Shown here piece after piece: positions 39,753 through 51,700 of a stretch of 64,000 nt of DNA (the stretch's first letter is position 1; the number at the start of each line of letters is the position of its first letter). Under the pieces are notes generated by a model. The model had not been told where the DNA came from. It made no database searches and saw only the letters and a list, made by a program, of their open reading frames with translations. This DNA comes from Angiostrongylus vasorum (taxonomy: Eukaryota; Nematoda; Chromadorea; Rhabditida; Metastrongylidae): NCBI GenBank assembly GCA_018806985.1, contig JADANN010000464.1:901501-965500 (forward strand), written 5' to 3'. A program made the translations under genes and the position numbers.

Positions 39753-42700
39753 TACTATTACTATTATTACTGCTTTTTACTGCTACTATTATCGCCATTA
39801 TTGTCATTCTATGGTATGGACGTTTATTATGAGCTTGTTCTAGTTCATCCCCGCAACGAGCTCATCTTTCCTCTCATCTCTTTGGGATGAGAAAATCGGT
39901 GCCAGCATTCTCTGGAAGCAGTTTGCTCTGTGCAATCTAAGTTAGAAAGCTCTATCCTGGCTATCCCATGAGTCCGGAGAGGATCAGGTGGCCAGCATTT
40001 AGCGAAACAAGGCGACGATCTTCAAAGAGTAGCCGAACTCATACAGAAAAAGTTCGAAGACCTTGGTAGATGATGAACACGAGGAAACGAATCAGTGCAA
40101 TGCTATGATCTGCATAGGACGGATGTGTAAAGTAAAAACTAAAAAAAATCGGAGTAAAAACAATTATTAAACAGTCATTTTCCTTCTAATATCCTCATGT
40201 TTTTTCTCGTATTGCATCATAAAGAGACGGTTGAGAAATATGCGGTGCATACTGGATTTGAATTACATAAACATTTCCGGATGACATATGTGAAGTCGGT
40301 GGTTTTGACTTACGAGCACATGTAGCGCAACGGTTAGCGATGTCCTGTATTACACATGTGGTCTTAGCTTCCATCCTGCGCCATGGGAACCAATTCGTCC
40401 ACCATAAATCGGTGGATCCAGCATGTCATTCTTTATGCAAAACATGTATTCAATCATCTCTACGATGGCACGGGTAGAATCGTGTATATATCGTATCCTC
40501 ATGGGAGGTATCACCTCCGGACGCTTTATCCTTTGATTTAAAAACTACGAGCCTAAATTTTTTTTGCCAGTTGTCCTTAGAAGTCAATAATTTATGTAGT
40601 CAAGATTGTTGTGAAATAGTTGTGCAGGAAAGTGCAATCACATCGTTGTATATTTTGTCACGAGTTTGGAGTGACATGGTTACTTTCATAAAATCTAGCC
40701 GACCCATGGATTGTTTGTCGTTTTTTTTGTGGTAATATTCTATTATTGACGTCTTTTCATCCACTTGGTTGATGCATAAGTGGTCCATCTTCACCAAAGA
40801 ATCGTGTGAAGCCGAACATATTTTCCATTACTTGGTTATTGTCTGGTTAGGTAAGATCTTCACCCCTTCAAAAAACTGTGGGTTGGATGAGATTTGCAAT
40901 CGTGAGGAGGTTTTCTACCAGTACGGCAGTGATTCCTGGCACCAGTTTATTCTTAGGTTGAAAATGATCCTCGAAACAGAAATGTTAACTTCTGTCTAGG
41001 CCTTCTGTTTAGTCTTGTGCATTGTATTTTGACACACAGGAACACTCCTCGGCTATGGTGAGTTGGTCTAAGATTGGGAAGTCCGGCAAAGAATACGCGA
41101 CTTCACCCATGCAGTAGAGATTAGTAACTTGTCAAGTATCAGCGTAAATACTAAGTTTGTGGAAGGTTTTATGGACAGTAGGAAGATTAAATTGCGCCCC
41201 CATCAGAGAGTTGATAGTCAATAATTAATGAAAACATTCTTTTATTTTTTTATACATGACGCTGCTTGACATCCACCATTGTGATCCCAAAATTTCTTGC
41301 ATTTTATTCGCTTCCTTGCTTCCTTGATCTATGAATGTTTTCCAAGTTTTTGCACGTGGGTGTGGCTGCTATTTGAGGATTTTTTCGTCTTCTTCATGAT
41401 TGTTACTGAAAGGTCGTCTGGTCTATTCTCTCTGGAATCCTGAAATAGCTATGCTAGAGCCTCTTCACGTGAATTAGAGAGACTGAGCTCGTTCCAGATA
41501 AGTCTAGTACCATTTTTTCCGACATGCAGGGTCGGATCAATGGTAGAGTAGGTGAGCTACTGGCATAATGAACGAGATCAGTATAATCGCGTTACTCGTT
41601 TCCTAACAAAAAAAATTAACTCCTTCAGCTTTTTTCATTACGTAGGCGTAAAAATTTCTATTAGAAACTTTACTTTGTAGAAATAGGGTAGCGTGAGGAT
41701 CGAAATTCTGAATTTGCAAGATATAAAACTAAGAGTGTTCTATTGAAGAAAGGTTGTAGAGATTCATGAAAATGGAAGTTTCCCACCAATTATTCATTAA
41801 ATCAGGTTGTCACCTGTATCAATTGTAATCGCGTTACTTATTGAGTTATTTGAACTGCTGACAGTAAATTCCCCACTAATCCCTTTTGTATGCCCGAGTT
41901 GTTCAATAGGTTTTAATTAGTCGAGCTACACGGAAAGAACTGTACTTCACAAATGAGATCTTTTACTCCGACGCGCTTACTACGCAGTCTCCAATCATTG
42001 GGGGGACTTTTTATTGAAACTAGAATAGAAGATTGAATCAGCAGACTTACACAAGCATGAATAGGTTATTTTTTCATGTGGAAGAGATAAGTAACTCGAA
42101 AGAATGTCGTTTTTTCTGAATCCTCCATAGGCTTATGGAAATAAATGGATCTTGTGTTCTGTGTTCAACCTCTTATCCGCCACGTAGCTCCGGGTCACTT
42201 AGTCTCTTCACTGAAGTGCCTTTAGATCCCTTATATGATGGAGATCCACTAAACTCAAATTAACTAAATAGTGATAATAAAAGCAGTTATTTGTTAGTAC
42301 GTAATCCCAAATTTGGGAGATTGATTCAATGAATTTTTAGAGCATCGTTTAATTGTTGGCAAAACCGGGATAGGTAAAGGAGTCATTAGGCGGTTAATTT
42401 CTTTCCCTTTCCGCCTGCAGCAGTAATGAAAAGATTTTCTTGAGTAGCCCGTGGTCAAGCCGAGATATATATATATATATATATATGTACATATATATAT
42501 ATGTAGTTCTTTTCACATCCTCATTACGATTTCAATTAGTGTATTGTGAACATGACATATAATTTCAGATGCAAAAGGCTTGTCCGACCACGCCAAGGTG
42601 GCCATCAATGATCTCCGTGACAAAGTTCAAGACATGCTGTTTCAAATCGTCAAGGAGTTGCATTCAGTCTACACAGCCAGTAGTCGTTTCGGTAATCTAC

Positions 42701-45700
42701 TACTGCTGCTGCCGACGATTACCGTAAGAGCGAGATCCACATAATATATAAAATTCAGTCAATTTATTACTGTTGAAGTAGTTTTATTGAAATGAGTTCT
42801 CTGACCATAAACTCTATATGGTTTACTATTTACTGCAGGTTTTCGTCTTATTAGAGAGAAATAGGAATTGATTGAGCAAGAAATCGTTTAACTCCAGTCT
42901 TCAACCACCTGCAAGAAAGGGGGACCGTATTTGCGCGCCGGTTCAATGTGCTGTATTCGTAACCTGCATTCTGCGCTTGCAAAATTGCATTTTTGGTCGT
43001 CAGTACACTCGAAAGTAACGGCCATCATAGGCGAAGATCAGGAGTAAAAGAAACAGATGAAAAGCGTGGGCAAAGAATATAGCCAAGTAGCAAATCAGAC
43101 CGTAATTGTGTAGATTACTTTACTAGTCTTTTCAGCCGTCTGTAACTTGAAGTAAATAAAATAAACAAGTGGGGAAATTAACTGAGTCTAAGGTCATCCA
43201 CTAGTCATGAATTTGTTCGTCTTGAAATCATGTTGTCAAGTGGATTGTGAAAGGGGGCGGATGTAATAAAGTGTTTAGGATTGACCTATACTAAGCACAG
43301 GATTGGTCGCTGGTTCGGTCCTGTGCCTAAAGCTCGTAAGGGCTTTCATGCCTCCGGGATTAGTAAATTGCCGCCAGACTTGCTTGCGAGGATGAGAACA
43401 GTGACTTGATACATAGGTAGATCACCGTAAGTCGTTGTATGTATGTGTTCCTCTAGGGTACCGCGAGTGGAATTGAATGCTGCGCATCTCTAGGAGGTTG
43501 ATCAACGCTGAACGCTCTATTCTTTCTTTTTTATGGAATGTGAGAAGTATGCGTCGTTCATGCTTTAATCTGGAATGAAATCTGCTATGTTGTTATCCCG
43601 ACGTTGATCTATTCCTGTTTTATTCTTGATCACAACTCGAACTTCGCTTGGAAGAAGTCGGGATGGTTATTCTCTCGAACGGGTGTTATGAAATGGAATA
43701 TTGCTGTGAAATTTTGCCGTCATCATTTCAAACTCACGATTGAGGATGATAGTTATTAACTTCGACCGTCGAGTTTGGTAGTTATCTTAGGTTGTTGAGT
43801 CACTAGTCGTACAACCACTTTTTATGAGAAACGCAGTGTGGTGTGTAAAAGAACGACGCTAAAGAATTCGAACTTATGTGAAACTAATCAGATTATGGTG
43901 ATGCCCAGTGACGTAAAAAAACAGCGAAAATCCTCGACATCGTTGCAAATGTGATCTATTTAAAAATTTTGGAAAAAAATACTTCGTTCTTTCTCTACCG
44001 GACCGTTTCCGGGTCATGTTTATGAAAAGTTACCCTTTATTATGGAAGGCGTGTAGCGCAGTGGTCAGAAGGGTCCTGAAATCCACACGAGGTCCTTGGT
44101 TTCAGTCCTCATCCCTACCTTACCGAGACCATTAGCGCTTCGTGGGACATTGGTGCCGAATCAACCCTTGTCTTAGGTGGAGGGGGTGGTGAGAGAGGGG
44201 GAAGGGGGTGAGTAAAAACACTGGCTTGGGACATGTGCAGGTCATTGTGTAGGCCAGGTGTGCATTCAACCACTTAAACGATCCTCAGTGAAGCCGTATG
44301 CATGCCGAACACCTTAGGGATTGATCAGCACTTTGTCCTTACGGTGCTTATAATTGCACGCGCATTATTTAACTTACAAATTGGGACTGTTAACTAAATA
44401 TTATACTCTGTGATAACGTTCGAATGTTTCCAAACTGTTTGCAGACACTGTCCGGGTTGATGAGCGAGAATATGCAATTCTGTCAAGCGTTTGGTGTTCG
44501 ACAGAGTGGTGATCCGCTTCTTTCGGAAATGTTTGGCGATTTCAAGTCGAAAATTGACGACCCAACAATTTCGTCGTCGTCAATTAGCCCACCATTGTAT
44601 GAGAATCCGGCTGAGATCTCACTAGAGGTTCGTTTTGTTTCTGTTTATCTTCACATATTACGGTCATGGCTTGTAGTTGTCCAATGATTTCCGACATCGT
44701 CAAGGAGACGAGCGTCACACTTAAATCTGTAGCCATGGGTAGAGTTAGCCAGGATTTGGTGTGAAATAGATTCTTTCCTGGCTGAAGTGAAAATCTCAGA
44801 GGAATTGTCAAGCTTATTAACATTACCAGACTACGCCTAACTTCTATTTTTCTATGCTGCCGCATGGGACTGCGCCTTGCCTTGCCGCAATCCCTATGAC
44901 ACTTCTAGAGGTCATATTGGCCAAATTTGCTGGCGCAAATGACTCCTATCGACGTCATGTCGTCACATAAATATTTAATACTTCTTGGTTTGAACTTTCT
45001 ATTGTAAATTGCCAGGAATATCCTTTTTAGTACAATAGGTAGATGACTGGTATTGAATAGGTGGGGAACACATCGTATATTTAATCTTTTTTTATGTGGA
45101 AAAGGGATTTTTTCGCACTTATGGCGATTACAGAGGTCTTCTTTTTGCTAAGGACACATTTTTCATTTGTTTTCCTTCACCCTTGATTTTAATCGTGAGC
45201 AACAAAAGTACAGAAAAATCGATCAAAAGCACTGAAGTGGTCTACGTGACATCAACGCACATTTTATTAACAAGATGAAACCATCGTAGATCTTGTTTGT
45301 CTTTTTGTATGTACAGAAAATTTCATTCTATTTTTTATCACCATGATTTCATTGCCTTCTATACCAGTTGTTCTTAGAAATGACCGTACACTAAATGTGA
45401 CTAAGAAAAAAGGAATGACTGAAGTTCTAATTATTAGTGTTCAAACTGTAGGTAGCATTAGGGTTTTCTACAATTCCTCAATTGATTAGTTGATTAGATG
45501 ACACTTGATATTATACGAAACGGTCCACCGTCTCGTTTGATGTTTCCATAGCCGTCTGTGGCAGTGGTCTTGCCGTCCTTGGTTTTGTATACGGTAACGT
45601 CACCATTTATGTTGATCTTCAGTTCTTCAGTCTGCTGACCATTGTAATTTCTATAGTAGGAGTTCATCCAGAAAAGAGTGACGGGCGGAAGCTGTGCGGA

Positions 45701-48700
45701 ATACCGTCTACCGCCGATGTTCGCGTATATGGTATTAATTCCATTAACGGCACTGATGCCGCTTTCGTTAATGATTCCACTATATTTCGGAATGGCATAT
45801 CTTCTGCTCCATGTATCGAAATTAGGCCCCGAATCTGGACTGAACACGCTACTCTGGAAATAACGGGGTACTCGGAAGAAGTAATAGAGGAGCGAGTCCT
45901 AGCACTTTTCTCTTTTATAGCTTCCATTCTAAAAAATTCACCTGGAACATTCTATTGAGAAATGCATTAGCTACTGTAGAATTGATTGAAGGAATATGAA
46001 AGCCCAATAGGAGAAATTTGGGTTAAAGAGAGACTCAAAGAATCTCTTAGCATTGAGTAGCATTATCGTAAAGGCTTGTTATTTTTATTTACGACCCATT
46101 TGACTTAAAAAGGCAAACCACATTCAACGTCATTCTTAACTTTTCATCAGTTACTTAGATAATGAAAAGATGAAAAGGTATTTTAGAAAAGGAAATATTT
46201 TGCAGCGTTTCTATACAGGCGACTGCAAGATGATTAAACGATGAAGAATTTCGAAAACAAAGGGTCTCATTTTTATACTTTTTGTGGAAAATGACAGAAT
46301 ATGATGAAGAGCTGCAGTTCTCACTGATAGGAACTGGTAGGACACCTTTTTTTAATCGAGCAATGTCCTCTGCTTATCTTTCCCTAAAGTTTTTGTCGGA
46401 TAGTTGAATGAATTACTCAAACCTGAGCGTGAATTGTGACGAAGAAGCCAACAAATACCGCAGAAAGTATCATACTCGAAACACTTCGTCGGCTGCTACC
46501 CATGTAGCTTTTGAACATTCAACAGTTGATTCTGAATGGTGTTTGCACTTTATTCTATTATCTTCTGAACTGTTCATTGGTGATTAGAAACAGGACAAAC
46601 CGTTTAAGATGAATAAACAAACGCGTAGACGACATAGGTGTTAAGAGCGTTGTGCATTTTTAATACAATAGTAATTATAATTGCTGTTAGTATTATTAAG
46701 GGCGCGCGTGGTGCAGTGGTTGGAGGCGCCACTGCGACGCACACGTGAGATCGATCCCCGTGCCCATGGCTCACCAAGCCTTCCATCCCTCCGCGGTCGG
46801 AAAATTGGTACCAGACTTGTCTGAGAGGATAGCAGCACTGGCTCGATACATCGGTAGGCCAGGGGGAGTCATTTTAAAGGCCAGATATGCATTCAATCGT
46901 CTCCAACGATAGTTGATGAACTCGAATGCATGGCGCATTCCTCAAGGATTGATCAACGCCGAGAGCTTTGTCCTTTTTCTAGCTTTTAGTATTAATACTT
47001 CTTTTACTTTTTAAAGGTATATAATGTGATAAAAGAAGGAATAAAATGGTGGAAATGTGTGGAAAACAATAATGCTACGACTTGTGATGCTCATGTTTTC
47101 ATAAGGAAAGATTTATCAACGTTTACCTCGTGAATGCTCAGTACTGGGTCCGACCGACTATCATGTTTTTGAGTTATTCCAAGATACTTTTTGATCGAAT
47201 ACCTAGTAAAACCGATTGTAATGGCTGTCCTCCCAAAGGTCTACCGCCTCATCGTGGCTGGGAAATGTTCCTGGGTGTCGGACTGCGATGTACAGCGAGG
47301 GGGATTCGTTCCCGCGGCAAAATCTCCCAAGCTGAGAACGAGTCCGGCGTTTCCATCAGGAAGCCTGGCTAAGAGTAATCTACCACCGTCTTGGTATCAA
47401 AGTTGCATGGTGGCAAATCTTCCTCTAATCCACAAGGGCTGCGACTGCTTGTGGTGGTGAAGACCTGGAGCAGACTTTGGCCAGGCTGATCTCGGGATTC
47501 CAGGGAACCACAATGAATTAACTAGCAAATCTCCGAAAAAATGGAGATTATGTTGGGGGCCCGCACAACCAGTTAAAACGGGCCAATCAAGTGTCAAGTG
47601 TCAAGTGATGGCTGTTTCTTTGCTGCAGTGGCTCGAAATCCCAAACTTGGGTTATTAAGCATCTATTTATAAGAATCATGCTGCTATAATAATAATGTGA
47701 CGATAACAAGAACATAGGAACAAAATATATGAACAGTTGCGTGGTCAATAATTAGATACGCGAGAAGGAACACTAGCAGTGGTGAAGTAACTTCTACATC
47801 TCAGTGACTAAGCAGCACGAGGAAAAAGAGTGATACTATATATTGTCAGCTAAGAAGTACGTCGAAAGTCGAAAGCGTGCCAACACGAGGATCCAAGAAT
47901 CAATGCCTGACCTTATATACGGTTTGCATGCGGGCGGAGCATATTGTGGTTTTGAAACAACGCAGCGGCGAGGACCACAAATCACAGATAAAATGTAATT
48001 CTCAAGAAGAACAGGTTACAGGGGTATCACACAGATGGCTCAAGTCTTCCAATCCAAGGTAGGGATGGCATAGTGCAAGTATGTTACAAAATCGATACAT
48101 AGCGATCGTGAAGAATTTACGATAGAAGATGTTTTTCTGGCACATCGTGATATTCGTGAGTCAACAACAATATTTAATGAACATAAGAAACGTGTAAAAC
48201 ATGTAAAAGTGTTGGGCGAAGGCAAAGCAATGATCACAGTGGTAATATGTAAGCCCTCGGAATGGATAGTCGCAGGTTGGAATCTAGCCTGCGGTACTGT
48301 ATTTGCAGATAACTCAGCATCACTGTGGTTATATTTCACGTAATACCCTGCTGTGAAAAATAATAAGAGTAGATAGAACGTTAAAAATTTATAATAGGGA
48401 GTATTCTCTATGTGGTGCAGAATATTCTATAAGTCGATCGTATATACACAATTAGGCAACCCTTTTTACACAATACCCTTCCAGAAAGTGTCGCCTTTCT
48501 CTCAAATGTGGCTTGACAGCAAGTCAATGATTGTTTTCGAATCTATTCGCACTGACGAATTATGTATAAATAGACCGCCTGTATGCTTGAGTGTCACATG
48601 AATGCCTGCTGATCTGCGAACAAGGTCAATCCGCTAAGCGCGAAAGATGTCAGTTTCATCGCAAATGACTTCAGTAATCTTTACATTGTAGGGATATGGG

Positions 48701-51700
48701 GGGATAAGGCAACCAAATATCAAACCTCTGAGTAATCTGGTTAGCGTGGTAGGATTTACAATATGAACAAATTTCATAGTAGTGAAATAGCTAAATTTAC
48801 GAGCTCAAATACTACAATAGCAAACAGCAGACGACACTATGACGTGGAAAAATTTTGAGAAGAGCGAATCTGTTCAATGTTGGGTATTATTACACAATTT
48901 TTAGTCCATTCCGTCATCATATATGGATCCACCTTCGCTGGTATCTTCAATTCGACATCGTCTTTCGCAATACCGCCGGGCTGATGCCAGCACGCAAACC
49001 GAGGACGTTGTCAACGTCACCGCCAACTCCATGCAGCGAACGACGAATCCACTTATCGGAGCCGGCTACTCGCCATCTGTTAGTGTGAGTACTTGTTTTG
49101 ATACCGGTTCGTAGAAATCTTCTGAGGGGCATAGCAGATTTGTTCCTGTGCAGGTAGAGAAATCAGCAAGGTTTCCTCATTAATAATTGTGAGAATGTTC
49201 TCGAATACTCATCAAGAATACTGCTTATATAAAGTGCTTATCACTTTTATCACGTATCGTCCCGTTGATAGTCGAATGACTTCAGCAGGCGCCAGTAAAC
49301 CTTCCATTTCTCCCTGTTGCACGCAAGAGAAGCCCATGAGTGGGTTCTGCTCGCTCTAGGGACTCGTTGGGCATCATATCTTTCTTCTAGGCTCTTCGTG
49401 AAGAACTCTGACCATTGGGTCGGTGGTCTTCCTGCAATGCATTTTCCATCCCGAGAAATCCAATGACTAACGGCTTTTGTCCATCGGCTGTCATCCCTTA
49501 CGCATTACGTGTCCGACCCACCTTTTCCTTGAATGTTTGGCGTACAGAACGGTGTCTTTGATTTTTGACCTTTCACGTCGGTCCGACCTTGATCCCTTCC
49601 CTCACTTGTGTGACACGAGATACTCCTAGCATCGTCCTTTCGACTGCACGTTCAATAACGCGGAATCATCTCCCATCCTGCTTATACAACGACCAGGTTT
49701 GTGACGCATATGTTAGGGCAGGAAGAATTGTGAGTCGAAAAGGTGGGCTCGAAATTGGGTGATCTTTTTCCTGCTCATTACATCTTCGATGCTCCTCAAA
49801 TGTTTCGAAGCCCGTCGCTTTGTCCTACTCAACTGTGGAGCTAAGTCGTTCATCATGTTGGTTTCCCGACATAGACTTAACTGGAGAAATCGAAGATATT
49901 TGCTCTGTTGGTGGATAGAATACACGAAATCAATCCGTTTCTCATGGACATCGTTTTTTGTGAGATTTTCTCGACAGCCAATCGTTCCACAAGCATTATC
50001 AAAGTCGGCAAGCATTCGTTCCGCATGGTTAATGCTTGGTGTTACAAGAGCGCTGTCATCAGCTAAGTGAATGTGGTGTTATTGCCCGACCATAGATTTC
50101 CACTTCCATGTTGTCCTCCTATTCCAATGTTCCCATGACATTCTGGACGATAGAAGTAATTAATTTCGGCGAGTAAGTACGGCCTTGTTCAATCCTTCGT
50201 TTCACGTCAATTTTAGTGTCGTTATAGAATGTTGCTGCTTTTGTTGTAAAGTTTTTAAATAGTTTACGAACCCTATACACTGAGTAGCGGCGCACCCCTG
50301 GCTATCCAAAAACTTCCATGATCGCTTCTGTCTCAATTGAATAGTATGCTTTCCTTAAGTAGTGGAGTTTGGGGCAAAGAGGCCACTTACACTTCAACGT
50401 TTAAATAATTTTTTCTCATTGTGCTGATATAATCTATCGTACTGGACATTCTCGAGATCATGCTTGCTCAGATGCCTATCTTTCGTCCAGTGTTCTGCTT
50501 ATTTTATTTGGGATGGCTTGGGTGAAGAGTTTAAAGGCGATAGACAGCAAGCAGAGAGGACGATGGTTGCCGATATCGTGGAAGCGACCGTTTTTTTTAA
50601 CAATAATACGATCTTACTGTTCTTCCATCGAATAGGAGCCTTGCATTCTGACGGACAACGCGTGGTGAGCCGGCCCACTGCGTTTATGAGAAGTGGCGAA
50701 AGGTTATTCAGGTGTTCAGATTTTATCGTGTCCAGACCAGATGACCATAATGAATGTATAGTGTTTTCTGCAGAACTTCCCTAATTCCATAAAGAATTCT
50801 GACTTTTTCTTCATCATTGCTTGATGTTGGTGCGTAGACGACGATGGTTGTCGAAGCCGATGTTGTTCCACATCCTTCCAACCGTTAACTTCCTAGTTGA
50901 GTTATTAGTTGTTCGAATGAATCAGTGTTAATGGTCAAATTCGTGTTGACGAAAACGCCGACATCGTCTACTCCTCTATTACCGCATGTTCCGAGGAACT
51001 CTCATATCTTCACAAGAGTTATAGACAGCATTAGATTTGTGACCTGTCTCACGGTCCGATTGCGTCGTACCTTATCCTTCTTGCCTGCATGATCGCGTCT
51101 TTTATAGAGGACTCAGATTCAAGTAAGTGTGCATTATATGTAAAAAATCGTCACTTTAATGCTTCGAGATTTAGACAGCCTAGAATGGGTTTTGTTTTCC
51201 AGCAGCGTCTCTGTACTAGTCCTAGTTGCTTCTCAGGGTCAGGGGAATGCAGCCCACTTATTTAACTGTGTTTAGCGTTTGATATGCACGTATAGCTTGG
51301 TGAGCTTTGAACCTGGGGGGCTGAGTATAATCATGGATAGCTTGCCATTCTCTTCCAGAGTATTTGGGGAGCCTATTTTTTTTGAAGGCTATTCCGAGCC
51401 GCATTCCTTGTACCTACTAGTCTGTTGGTTTCAAATTTTCGCCGAATTGACTCGTAAAATACAATCGGTAGAAACGAGAGCATACCAACGCACACATGCA
51501 TTAGTATTTCTTCCCAAACACAAAAAAGTATATGTCAAATTAAGACTGTAGGAACTAAGACTCCATCCCTTGTATCCGCCAACGTCTGAGGAAAGCATAT
51601 AACAGCTTTTGGTCGGCGACAGATCCCTTATCCACCACCTTGGGACGCGTTACGTAGCCTCGCTGATAGTCGGCATGGAATTGCTCTATGAGGGAGATCG

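Noticed and set aside
39611..39890. Poly-Leu and poly-Tyr ORFs
   Set aside because: Produced by the TTA microsatellite.
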